From positions 1 through 29,293 of IMG/VR virus record IMGVR_UViG_3300042389_000326: a stretch of DNA of 29,293 nt; one strand, 5' to 3'. A program made the position numbers and the translations under genes. The notes under the pieces are model-generated. The model was given only the letters and a program-made list of their open reading frames with translations, did not search any database and was not told where the DNA came from. The DNA comes from a virus. Shown in pieces: positions 7,111 through 14,917 of the stretch (the first letter of the stretch is position 1; the number at the start of each line of letters is the position of its first letter).

Positions 7111-8625
7111 TTACAAGTCTAGCAGTTCCAGCTTCTTCTTCTTCAAAGCCAACAAACCTAAATCACCAACAACAGTCGAATCCTGTTCAGGGTCAAACGT
7201 TACTGAAGGTGACACCTTGTTAATAACATTGTTCAGTAGATCGCGTGAAGCCTCATCTAAATCTTGACCAGACTCAAGCTTAATCAGCGCGGCCTCAAGT
7301 TCAGCCATATCCACCTCAGCACGTTTAGCCAACTTCTCAACGCTACGCACATTAGTTGTCCCGGCAGTAGAACTGTAAGCAGGGAACGCCACAATAGAAA
7401 CTTCAAACAGGCGTACAGAGTGCAGGGTGCGCTCATTGCCCTCAGCATTCCAGCTATCCTTAATCACGTTGAAACCGAAAGACATAGAGTCAATAATTCC
7501 GGTACGAATAAGTTCAGCAGTGTCACGCCCTAAAGAAGTGTTAGGCAAAGTTGCAGAAACTTTTAAACCACGACTATCTTCAACAAGGCTCATAGTCTTA
7601 GCACGAGTAGAACCAAGAACCTGACCGGCATCATGATTCCACAAAAGCTTCACATCATTACGAGACTTCAATGAACGAGTAAAAGCACCAGGGGCAACAA
7701 ACTCAGTAAAGCCACCCAGGTTTTCTGACCGGCTGTTAAACACTGAAGCGTAACCCTCAAAGAGCATACCGTCAGCAGTCTCACGAATCTCAAAGTTAGT
7801 TACATTCAGACGGGTCTCGAACTTGTTGTGTGAACGTGAAGACATATCTTCCTCATCCATTTCAGGTTCAGGCAAACCGTCAAGCTTCTCCAACACTGCA
7901 ACATCAACAACAGCAGTCAGCTCAGTGGGATACCAAACGCCATCTTCCTCATCCCAAACAACAACCTCAACAGTTGTGTCAGACACAGAAGCAACCTGAC
8001 CAAACTTTACGTCATCGCCAACAATCCAACGCACAATGTCATCAACTGCAAGCTCACCAATTTCAGCACGAGTATCCATAACACTATTATCTAACATATT
8101 TGCCTCATTTTCATTTTTGATACGTAAAACAATTCTTGTAGCGTAAGCCAACGCACGATTAGCAGCCTCTTTAGAAGGGCCTGAACCCCACAACAAATGC
8201 GCCACAACACCAGCAGAAGGATAGTCATCACTTTCAGGATCAGCGGCAGGTGAATCCAAATCACCAAGATGGCGCGAAATCCACGCGGCAATGCGCACCC
8301 ACTTATCTTCGGACACCTCACCGGCAGCCATAGAACGCGCCTCGCGCACCGTTCTATCAGTCAAACCATCACCAGCTAAACCCTCTTGGTAATAACGCAA
8401 ACCTTGCCTAGCGGCTTCACGCATAAACTCAGGCGGAGACAAATCAATCTGACGAAACTCACCCTCATAAGTGCCACCAGGCACAATATCCTCAGCAACA
8501 CTAATAGCAACCATCTGATCAATAGCATCCTGCTCAGAACCGTGACAAGCCACAAGTTCGCCACCCTCTTTCACGGTAGCCCACGCTGGACAGTCAGGGT
8601 GCTGGTCAGTAACAAAATACGGCAT
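7111..8625 (-). CDS. Head maturation protease (S78/HK97 type) with long N-terminal extension
   Basis: A 504-aa protein that should cleave the capsid delta domain during head maturation. The protease is at residues about 268-420: FEGYASVFNSRSENLGG, LLWNHD (H331) and GIIDSMSFGF (S380), then SVRLFEVSIVAFPAY. Before it are three other parts. Residues 10-45 are a small CPAWATVKEGGELVACHG domain. Residues about 64-166 are helical, with YPSAGVVAHLLWGSGPS. Residues about 186-250 are a beta-rich SH3/Tudor-like segment. A charged tail (430-504) ends in a Lys-rich run. HK97-type proteases are often near 200-250 aa, so this is about double. The start overlaps the upstream stop (TAATG). Confidence 0.88.
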   Translation of the reverse strand: MPYFVTDQHPDCPAWATVKEGGELVACHGSEQDAIDQMVAISVAEDIVPGGTYEGEFRQIDLSPPEFMREAARQGLRYYQEGLAGDGLTDRTVREARSMAAGEVSEDKWVRIAAWISRHLGDLDSPAADPESDDYPSAGVVAHLLWGSGPSKEAANRALAYATRIVLRIKNENEANMLDNSVMDTRAEIGELAVDDIVRWIVGDDVKFGQVASVSDTTVEVVVWDEEDGVWYPTELTAVVDVAVLEKLDGLPEPEMDEEDMSSRSHNKFETRLNVTNFEIRETADGMLFEGYASVFNSRSENLGGFTEFVAPGAFTRSLKSRNDVKLLWNHDAGQVLGSTRAKTMSLVEDSRGLKVSATLPNTSLGRDTAELIRTGIIDSMSFGFNVIKDSWNAEGNERTLHSVRLFEVSIVAFPAYSSTAGTTNVRSVEKLAKRAEVDMAELEAALIKLESGQDLDEASRDLLNNVINKVSPSVTFDPEQDSTVVGDLGLLALKKKKLELLDL

Positions 8626-9197
8626 TAGGCAACCTGCACAATAGTAATAATCACGCTAGGCGATAAAGGCATTTCAGGTGACGTTACAGCAGGAACAGCA
8701 TTAACGGTACATTCAGAATTACCTGTCTGCCACCACAACGATAAAGTATCGTTTACATCGTAACGTTCAAGAAAGTTCACAGCAGTAATAGCACCGCCAT
8801 TAGTTTGCCCATGCTTACCAGGAACAGAAGTATAAGAAGAAGTATTAGGCACAACCTGATTATTCTTTTTCAAAAAAACGTTAGTGCCAACAAAGTTAGA
8901 AGAAGCATTTTGCCATTGAATAGAAAAAATAATACTGTATAAACCTTTTTGCAGAAACGTGAAAGTGTCACCCTGAAAATTGATTAAATACTGTGAATCA
9001 ACAGTATTGGCGCGAATCTTATAAACCGCGCTAGGGCTACCATCAAACTGATCAGTAGTGTCATGCACACTAATGTAAGCAAAATCTGGAGGATTCACTA
9101 CGATAGTGTCTTGCCCAGCCTGAACATCAACAGTCGCATTTGTTGGTGTAGCAACGGTCACAGTACCCGTTGACTGAGTGTAGACAATTTCTGTCAT
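8625..9197 (-). CDS. C1q/TNF-like jelly-roll virion protein
   Basis: A 190-aa protein with no enzyme motif. Residues about 75-190 follow the C1q-like pattern seen in fibre or decoration proteins of aquatic phages: FTFLQKGLYSIIFSIQWQN, NVFLKKNNQVVPNTSSYTSV, FLERYDVNDTLSLWW, and a closing PLSPSVIITIVQV strand. The N-terminal 60 residues are Thr/Val-rich beta sequence. It is encoded between portal and protease rather than with the tail fibres, suggesting a head decoration or adhesin trimer. ATG 9197 overlaps the upstream stop as ATGA. The domain call is by pattern recognition; virion placement is inferred. Confidence 0.6.
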   Translation of the reverse strand: MTEIVYTQSTGTVTVATPTNATVDVQAGQDTIVVNPPDFAYISVHDTTDQFDGSPSAVYKIRANTVDSQYLINFQGDTFTFLQKGLYSIIFSIQWQNASSNFVGTNVFLKKNNQVVPNTSSYTSVPGKHGQTNGGAITAVNFLERYDVNDTLSLWWQTGNSECTVNAVPAVTSPEMPLSPSVIITIVQVA

Positions 9198-9550
9198 CGT
9201 GTAACCTCAGGGTAAACGGTAAAGCGGCCTTCAACAAGACGGGTAACGTATCCTGCACCACTCTGTAACTCCAAGTCGTAAACGTATTGTTTGTTTGGTG
9301 TACCGTCAAGCGCGGCAGTCGCTGTTGCCGTTAGAGCTAAACCGATAGTGCCAGCAGTACCGCCCAAAGTAATGCCTGTACCTGAAGTGATATTTACAAC
9401 AGCAGTACCGGCATCATAGGTTTCACGAACCTGCATACGGGCTGAATAGCCTGTGAGGTTTACGGGTACACCGGCAGACTTCCACGTTAGCGTGTAGTCA
9501 AAGTTTGCACCCTGATAACAGTTCAAATCTAGGTAGCCAGGTTCTTGCAT
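9194..9550 (-). CDS. Beta-rich phage structural protein of unknown role
   Basis: A 118-aa protein with the pattern YQGANFDYTLTWKSAGVPVN, LTGYSARMQVR, ITLGGTAGTIGLALT and YVYDLELQSG, ending in a VEGRFTV strand. This all-beta arrangement is common in small phage proteins next to portal or fibre genes and resembles an Ig-like or baseplate accessory fold. I do not recognise a precise function. It is translationally coupled to portal upstream (TAATG) and to the C1q-like gene downstream (ATGA). The pair may form one head-surface structure. Confidence 0.6.
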   Translation of the reverse strand: MQEPGYLDLNCYQGANFDYTLTWKSAGVPVNLTGYSARMQVRETYDAGTAVVNITSGTGITLGGTAGTIGLALTATATAALDGTPNKQYVYDLELQSGAGYVTRLVEGRFTVYPEVTR

Positions 9551-10905
9551 TACTGCACCTCATAAACGCTTGTAGGGTCTTCAGGGTCAATCTGTGCCAC
9601 AGCCTGCAACTGTGTAGAAGCAAGGCCAGTATGTTCAATAGCAGGCAAGCCCAAAGCAGACAAAGTTTGTGCAGGATCAAAACCAGACAAGATAAGTTTC
9701 TGAGCCATAGCAACACGCTCAGAATCGGCAGACAATTCAGCGGCCTCAATGTTTACGTTAGCCAAAGGCACACGAACAGTATCCGCAGAAACGTCATCAA
9801 TCGGGCGTAGGTCTTCGATACGGCGCACATCGTTGATGGTTAGGAATCCAGACTGTAAGCCTGTGGAATATGCGCTCATACGGGCTTGAATGTTAGCGCG
9901 TAACAAACCATCAAGATTGAACTTCAAGAAGGCGTTCTCACCACCAGGGGTGCGCATCATGAGCGGTGACATTGCACCCTCAATCTTCGACACTAACGGC
10001 GTGATACTTGTGGACAACCAAGCACGGTTAGATTCCTCAACCGAAGCATAAGAGTTAGTTCCTGGAATACCCAACAAGTGATTAGGAATATTGAACGCAC
10101 GAGCCACATCAGCAACAGCCATATTACGAGACTCAACCAGAGTGGACTTGTCAGGGTCAATCTGTGTAGATTTCCACGTTGCACCACCTGAAAGAACACC
10201 AGTCTTGTGACCGCGCTGCCAACCCTGATGCGCCTTATCAAAACCATTACGCAACTGATCAGACTGTTCCTGAGTCAAATTCCCAGGGAACTCAATAACA
10301 CCAGCAAGATTAGTACCCTGCCCAAAGAACGTGGCAGAAAACTTTTCCATAGCTAGAGCCAAGCCCCAGTTCTCTTTCAAAGCCTCAATACGAGAAACAC
10401 CGCGCACAGTACCAGGGCGCAACACGTCAGGAATGAAAACAATCTCCTCAGACGATAACGCTTTCTTCTCACCCTTGACCGTAAACATTAGACGGCCCAA
10501 ACCGTTACGCTTCACCTCAACAGTTGTAGGATTCAACACAACAAGGTTCACAACCTCGCCACGCTCATTAGAGAACACGCGAATAAAAGCGTTACCCTCA
10601 AGCAACAACGACACTACAACACTTGAATAAAACGCTTCACGAGGTAAATCAACGTCAGGATTCTGCACCCAAGCAGGTGCAGGGCGGAACGGATAACGCG
10701 CACCATCACGGCGCACAAAAACATCAAGCGGCAACGTAGAGATAGTGTCAGCGATAAGACTAATTGCACTATAAATGGCGTTAACTTGAAACGCACTCTC
10801 AGACGTAATGTTTGTACCAGATAGCTGACCAAACTCTATATTGTCACCCGATGCCCACACAGACTGGTAAGAGACTGCGCGAGATTCAAAAAACTTTTCA
10901 AACAT
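9550..10905 (-). CDS. Portal protein (HK97 family)
   Basis: A 451-aa portal forming the dodecameric DNA gate at one capsid vertex. Signatures include AFQVNAIYSAISLIADTIST near residue 40, LLLEGNAFIRVF in the clip/stem region, FGQGTNLAGVIEFPG, VADVARAFNIPNHLLG and NRAWLSTSITPLVSKIE in the C-terminal half, all typical of HK97-type portals. The length is normal. ATG 10905 overlaps the stop of a small membrane-protein gene (TAATG), and the stop overlaps the next gene, so four genes from 11033 down to 8625 are tightly coupled. Confidence 0.92.
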   Translation of the reverse strand: MFEKFFESRAVSYQSVWASGDNIEFGQLSGTNITSESAFQVNAIYSAISLIADTISTLPLDVFVRRDGARYPFRPAPAWVQNPDVDLPREAFYSSVVVSLLLEGNAFIRVFSNERGEVVNLVVLNPTTVEVKRNGLGRLMFTVKGEKKALSSEEIVFIPDVLRPGTVRGVSRIEALKENWGLALAMEKFSATFFGQGTNLAGVIEFPGNLTQEQSDQLRNGFDKAHQGWQRGHKTGVLSGGATWKSTQIDPDKSTLVESRNMAVADVARAFNIPNHLLGIPGTNSYASVEESNRAWLSTSITPLVSKIEGAMSPLMMRTPGGENAFLKFNLDGLLRANIQARMSAYSTGLQSGFLTINDVRRIEDLRPIDDVSADTVRVPLANVNIEAAELSADSERVAMAQKLILSGFDPAQTLSALGLPAIEHTGLASTQLQAVAQIDPEDPTSVYEVQ

Positions 10906-11033
10906 TATTTAGTAACCGCCAAACCGATAAGAATAAGAAACGCGCCACCAACAATCAGCCCAGCAATAGGGCTTAGAAGGAACGCACCGGCAGTAATGGC
11001 TACCGCACCTGCAAGTTGAATAACTGTTGACAT
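10905..11033 (-). CDS. Small hydrophobic membrane protein, 42 aa
   Basis: Nearly all of this 42-aa protein is hydrophobic. Two membrane segments (about residues 4-20 and 22-40) are joined at a Ser-Pro turn (LLSPIAGLIVGG), ending in TK. The ATG at 11033 follows the large-terminase stop by 8 nt, with a weak AGG upstream, and the stop overlaps the portal ATG (TAATG). Small membrane genes at this position occur in other actinophages, but the role is unknown. The tight coupling argues that it is real despite its size. Confidence 0.65.
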   Translation of the reverse strand: MSTVIQLAGAVAITAGAFLLSPIAGLIVGGAFLILIGLAVTK

Positions 11034-11041
11034 ATTAAAAC

Positions 11042-12568
11042 CTAAAAAAAGAATTGTGGTACAACTTCTTCTATTCTACCCGATAAAGCACGGTCAACCG
11101 CCATAATAGATGATACAGCGGCGTCAATCTTTCTAGGCGAGTTACGCGCATCCTTTTTAATGTGTGGCCCAGCCGGAGTCATCTTCAACACTGCATTATC
11201 TAAATGGCGTGCAAGTGTAGGGTTACCGTCATGAATAAGGTTATGTTCCTGCACTGCATCAAAGAACTTAGCGCAAGCCTTAATCATACGGCTAGGAGAT
11301 TGAGGAAACTCCACCACAGGGAAACCCTGATCCTCTAAAACCTGCATAGTTCGCGCCCACCGGAATGGGTCAAACACAATCTCTTTAACGTTAGGGTGTT
11401 TAGTTACAAACTCAACAATGGTAGCTTCCACATCAGCAATATCTACACGCCAATCATCACCATCATTATCAAGGTCTTTCTCCCACGCCTTCACCAAAGA
11501 CACCTTCACCGGCTCATCATCCGTATCAGGAATAACCGCCGCAACAATAACGGTAGAGTCACCACTAAATGAACCATCAACCGCTAACACAATGTTGTTA
11601 TCAGATGTGATAACAAACTCATCCTCACAGGCAGCCCACGCGCCAGCAGGTAGCCACGCCTCAGCAGAAGACACCCACTGATTCAACCGCTTAGTACGAA
11701 ACTCAGCCTCAGGCGTTCTACGCACAGCAGACTCAAAATCTTGTTTAGAAACAATATCCTCAAAGCCAGGATTAGCAATCTGCCACGCTTCAGGGTTCTT
11801 GTGATCCATGTTCTCAGGTGCTTCCCACCACGCCATAAAGAATGACGGGTCATCTATTTCACCACTGGCAACCTTCTTACCGTACTGGTACAAGGTATAA
11901 GCAATAGAGTCTTTACCTGTCATGTCAGACTTCACACCGGCAGTAGTAATCGCTACGAGTTGCCCAATCTTGCCGCGGTTACCCATAGCCAAAGAAAACA
12001 CATCAAACAAATCACGGTTCTTGTGCGCGTGCAACTCATCCATAATTACGCGGCTAGGGTTCAAACCTTCTTTAGAATAAGCCTCAGCAGAAACCACACG
12101 AAACACAGAATTAGTTTCAGGAACAAACAACGAATCTTTATAGATAGTCACCATGTCTGCAAGCTCACTAGATTCAATCATCCGTTTAGCTTCACCAAAC
12201 ACAATACGCGCCTGTTCTTTTTCAGCAGCAACCGCAATAACCTCACCACCTTGAATGCCCTCACCAATCAGCGAATACAAACCAATAGCAGCAGAAGACA
12301 AAGCAGACTTACCGTTTTTGCGAGGCATACCGATAAGGGCAGTCTGGGCAATAAGCCCATCATTTTCATCACGCGCATAAAGTCTCAGCAGTAACTCTTT
12401 CTGCCAGTCGCGCAACCTCAGCCTGTCACCAGCCTTACCAGCAATACCATCCTTACCAATAGAACCAAACGCCTCAGCAAAAGCAGAAGCAAACTCACCA
12501 TCACCCTGAGCAATAGCAACATCACTAACAGGGGTCAAAATAGCCGGCGGCCAACTAGACAACGCCAT
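11042..12568 (-). CDS. terL: Terminase large subunit
   Basis: A 508-aa DNA-packaging motor with ATPase and nuclease domains. Walker A is GMPRKNGKS (80-88), Walker B is RVIMDEL (173-179, D177/E178), and the coupling motif is ITTAG (208-211). The RNase-H-like nuclease has AVDGSFSGDST (D331), IVFDPFRWA (D400) and KIDAAVSSIMAVDRA (D482). The length is normal for HK97-like terminases. The ATG overlaps the end of the small-subunit gene by 14 nt. A copy of the recurrent TAGAATAG motif lies in its last codons (11071-11079), upstream of portal. Confidence 0.95.
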   Translation of the reverse strand: MALSSWPPAILTPVSDVAIAQGDGEFASAFAEAFGSIGKDGIAGKAGDRLRLRDWQKELLLRLYARDENDGLIAQTALIGMPRKNGKSALSSAAIGLYSLIGEGIQGGEVIAVAAEKEQARIVFGEAKRMIESSELADMVTIYKDSLFVPETNSVFRVVSAEAYSKEGLNPSRVIMDELHAHKNRDLFDVFSLAMGNRGKIGQLVAITTAGVKSDMTGKDSIAYTLYQYGKKVASGEIDDPSFFMAWWEAPENMDHKNPEAWQIANPGFEDIVSKQDFESAVRRTPEAEFRTKRLNQWVSSAEAWLPAGAWAACEDEFVITSDNNIVLAVDGSFSGDSTVIVAAVIPDTDDEPVKVSLVKAWEKDLDNDGDDWRVDIADVEATIVEFVTKHPNVKEIVFDPFRWARTMQVLEDQGFPVVEFPQSPSRMIKACAKFFDAVQEHNLIHDGNPTLARHLDNAVLKMTPAGPHIKKDARNSPRKIDAAVSSIMAVDRALSGRIEEVVPQFFF

Positions 12569-13007
12569 CCTTCTTAGCCTGTTTAGCTTCCATCAGCTCC
12601 TGCAACTTAGATTTAGTTTTCGCGCTAACCAAACCAAGACGAGTACGGTCAGCAGGACTAAAGCCTAACAAAGACAAACCACTAATAATAGCCTTCTCAG
12701 TTTCCAACAAACTCATGTTCACCTTGCGGTCAACGGGATCAGCCTTAAACGCCTCACGCAAAAACTCGCGCCTATCCATCAACTCACAAACCAACTGCAC
12801 AAGTTGCAAGTCAGTACGGATAGAAATCCACAATTCACCAGCACCAAAAATAGAATCCCAAAACTGACGACCAACAGGGCCAAGCTCACGCAAAGGCTCA
12901 ACATAGCCATACTCCAAAGGCACAAGCGCATCATCAGTAGCAATCTTGCGCTTACCAGGATTGCCCTGCAACAACTTCAACTCAGCAGGTTTAACAGGAT
13001 TACCCAA
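12555..13007 (-). CDS. terS: Terminase small subunit (P27-like)
   Basis: A 150-aa DNA-recognition subunit. The N-terminus GNPVKPAELKLLQGNPGKRK is the P27-family signature, followed by helices (VGRQFWDSIFG, LQLVQLVCELMDRREFLREA) and a basic C-terminus. No ATG fits. I chose TTG 13007 because AAAGGTGG lies 7 nt upstream and the protein then begins at the conserved GNP motif. An in-frame TTG at 13025 would add six residues but has no ribosome-binding site. This is the first gene after the early-region terminator, so it probably heads the late operon. Confidence 0.85.
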   Translation of the reverse strand: MGNPVKPAELKLLQGNPGKRKIATDDALVPLEYGYVEPLRELGPVGRQFWDSIFGAGELWISIRTDLQLVQLVCELMDRREFLREAFKADPVDRKVNMSLLETEKAIISGLSLLGFSPADRTRLGLVSAKTKSKLQELMEAKQAKKDGVV

Positions 13008-13037
13008 AACCAAACCACCTTTCAAAAGTTCAGTTCA

Positions 13038-13063
13038 AGCCTACCACTACATGTTGTTGTCAA
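13038..13063 (-). promoter_or_regulatory. Possible late promoter before terminase genes
   Basis: A perfect -35 hexamer TTGACA (13063-13058) is followed by TAGGCT (13043-13038) at only 14 nt. At standard 17-18 nt spacing the -10 is poor. A weak promoter needing a phage activator such as WhiB is possible. It lies between the early terminator and the small terminase. Confidence 0.35.
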
Positions 13064-13128
13064 ACCGTTTCAAATGCGGATATACACAGAAGGCTAGGCT
13101 GGGGGGTGAGGAGTGGCGTATCTATCAC

Positions 13129-13169
13129 AAAAAAACCCACCCCCGTTAATGACGTATAGGGGGGATGGG
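13129..13169 (-). terminator. Strong intrinsic terminator ending the early operon
   Basis: The minus strand forms CCCA-T-CCCCC / GGGGG-TGGG (one bulged T) around a 14-nt loop, followed by seven T residues. It lies 45 nt after the HNH gene and separates the early block from terminase. The 188-nt gap 13026-13213 also holds a G-run (13101-13106), two TTCGAA palindromes 12 nt apart (start to start, about 13193-13210) and the possible late promoter. It is a reasonable place for a packaging site, though none is proven. Confidence 0.85.
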
Positions 13170-13213
13170 ATGTGTGTGTTTATGTAACGTTGTTCGAAGA
13201 TATGTTCGAATGG

Positions 13214-13549
13214 TTACTTCAGTGGTGTGTTCCCTCTGCTTCTGTTACAACTTGCGTGAGTTGCAGCTAGTGGGGAGTAGGGGTCACTAGGTATCAGGTG
13301 ATCAGCATCAATCTTGTCTGTTGGTGTGAATGCTTTACCGCATATGTAACAGACTGTTGCGTTAGCTACTAGTTCACGTCTAGCCTTCTGGTGTGCATAC
13401 CCGTATAGGGTAGCTTTCTTAGCCTTGTAGATGGGATCAGAGTTTCTTGCGGCCTCTTTGCGTTGGGTTACTTCTTTCTCATGTGTTTCACATCTTGTAG
13501 CGCGTGAGAGTGTTCCACATACTATGCAAGGCTTCATAAAGTTACGCAC
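13214..13549 (-). CDS. HNH endonuclease next to terminase
   Basis: A 111-aa HNH nuclease with two zinc-binding pairs. The first is CIVCG near residue 8. The HNH core is VCYICGKAFTPTDKIDADHL, with IPSDPYSPLAATHASCNRSRG supplying the final Cys and Asn. HNH proteins beside terminase assist DNA cleavage at packaging in HK97-type phages. The open frame begins at GTG 13549; ATG 13537, 4 nt after the glycosyltransferase stop, is a plausible alternative. It precedes the strong terminator, so it is transcribed with the early block. Confidence 0.85.
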   Translation of the reverse strand: MRNFMKPCIVCGTLSRATRCETHEKEVTQRKEAARNSDPIYKAKKATLYGYAHQKARRELVANATVCYICGKAFTPTDKIDADHLIPSDPYSPLAATHASCNRSRGNTPLK

Positions 13550-14603
13550 TGTGAATTACCTTGTTGAATCGTTGGCTGATGGTATCCCATGTGAGTGTTA
13601 GTGCTTCCTCATAAGCTAGGTCTGAATGGTGTTGCCAGTTTTTGCGCAATGCTTGCAACATATCTGGGAGATAGCCTGGATGTGTTACGAGTGGGCTTGT
13701 GTATCCTCTACCGCCCAACACAGTAGTGATTACTGGTAGACCGTAGGCTAAAGCTCTACCAACCTTGAGTGATGTGCCTGAGCCTTGCCCCATAAGGTTC
13801 ACGAAGGCAAACGATGTTCTCAGATAGTAGTCGAGTTGTTTGTCTGTTATCTGCCCTAACAGTTCAACGTTTTCATACTCTGTATCTAACATTGTGCATA
13901 CGCTTCCTGCTATGCGTATCTTGTATTCAGGTAACAAGGGTGCAAGTGTTATTAGTGTTTTTGCGGCCTGAAGGTTAGGGCCATACAGTGAGCCTACAAA
14001 GATGAGGTTTAGTTCCTCACCTGTTGCACGCTGTGCAGGAATGTCTACACCGTTAGGGATGTGTGTCACTGGTGTAGTGAATGGGTACAGTTTGCGCATC
14101 TGCTTCAGGTCTTCAGTGCTGGTGTAGGTCATGTGTTCTGCCTGTTGTGTAGCCCTTCGCTCTAAATTTAATACTAAATCTAGGTCTAGGCTGTGTGCGC
14201 GTTGCTGTGCAGTAGATACTGTTTCACAGTTGTGACTATCGTAAACATAGGGTCTGTCTTCTATAAGGTCTAACAGCCACGGATGTTCAAGAATAATAAG
14301 GTCAGGGTCATAGTTATCTATCTCCCTACGAATCGTTACAAGGTTTTCTTTAGTCAACATAGGGATAGGGTCAAAGGTTTGCACACCAGACTGCATAAGT
14401 TTCTTAGCCTGATCGCGTGCCTTATCATCAGCTGCAATCACTTTAAGGTTAGTGTCACCTACACGTTCTTGACGGCTTTCACCTACCCAGTCAATTGAAT
14501 ATACGGTGTTGTCTGGTATACGGCTTAGTAGATTCCAGCAGCGTTCTTGACCGCCAGACATTGCAGGATATATCGGCCACGGTGTTAGGGATAGTATGCG
14601 CAT
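13542..14603 (-). CDS. GT4-like glycosyltransferase with altered donor-site motif
   Basis: A 353-aa GT-B protein at the end of the early operon. The N-terminus MRILSLTPWPIYPAMSGGQE carries the Gly-rich acceptor loop. ILEHPWLLDLIEDRPYVYD follows in the N-domain, THIPNGVD (180-187) lies at the linker and IFVGSLYGPNLQAAKTLI begins the C-domain. In the donor motif GQGSGTSLKVGRALAYGLPV the usual second Glu (LEA or VEA) is Arg283, so either another residue orients the sugar or the enzyme is unusual. The start overlaps the upstream stop (TAATG). Substrate unknown; it may work with the capsid-adjacent sugar cluster. Confidence 0.8.
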   Translation of the reverse strand: MRILSLTPWPIYPAMSGGQERCWNLLSRIPDNTVYSIDWVGESRQERVGDTNLKVIAADDKARDQAKKLMQSGVQTFDPIPMLTKENLVTIRREIDNYDPDLIILEHPWLLDLIEDRPYVYDSHNCETVSTAQQRAHSLDLDLVLNLERRATQQAEHMTYTSTEDLKQMRKLYPFTTPVTHIPNGVDIPAQRATGEELNLIFVGSLYGPNLQAAKTLITLAPLLPEYKIRIAGSVCTMLDTEYENVELLGQITDKQLDYYLRTSFAFVNLMGQGSGTSLKVGRALAYGLPVITTVLGGRGYTSPLVTHPGYLPDMLQALRKNWQHHSDLAYEEALTLTWDTISQRFNKVIHSA

Positions 14604-14725
14604 TACTTCACCTGTGTTTCAACAACATAAACAGGCTCATTAGTGCATTCATCAGCATCCTCACCATCAAGCAACATATCCCTAAACTTGGGGCAACAAA
14701 ACTGTGCGTTATGAATCGAATACAT
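14603..14725 (-). CDS. Small Cys-containing protein, 40 aa
   Basis: This ORF of 40 codons starts at ATG 14725 overlapping the zinc-ribbon stop (TAATG), with AGCAGGGAAA about 8 nt upstream, and ends overlapping the glycosyltransferase start. It has FCCPKFRDMLLDG and a later Cys (ECTNEPVYVVE), so metal binding by C10, C11 and C27 is conceivable. I do not recognise a family. Coupling on both sides and the ribosome-binding site support a real gene. Confidence 0.6.
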   Translation of the reverse strand: MYSIHNAQFCCPKFRDMLLDGEDADECTNEPVYVVETQVK

Positions 14726-14898
14726 TATCTGGTTTCCCTGCTCGCCCAGCCATCACCCTTAAAGTTCACTGCTGCCCTCTGAGGTTTACGCACTAAAGGA
14801 ATCTCACAGTAAGAACACATAATCTGAATCTCACTATGAATGCTGTGTGTGACTTCTTCACGGTAGCCACAATCACATTGATAAACATATTTTGGCAT
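14725..14898 (-). CDS. FmdB-like zinc-ribbon protein, 57 aa
   Basis: The 57-aa protein begins MPKYVYQCDCGYREEV with CxC (8, 10), has CSYC (28-31), and ends AVNFKGDGWASRET. The last segment matches the V-x-FKGSGW ending of FmdB-family zinc ribbons. Four cysteines should bind one zinc. FmdB proteins are small predicted regulators. ATG 14898 has AGAAAGGGAAAC directly upstream, the early-style site. The stop overlaps the next gene (TAATG). Function in phages is unknown. Confidence 0.75.
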   Translation of the reverse strand: MPKYVYQCDCGYREEVTHSIHSEIQIMCSYCEIPLVRKPQRAAVNFKGDGWASRETR

Positions 14899-14917
14899 TG
14901 TTTCCCTTTCTAATTAC

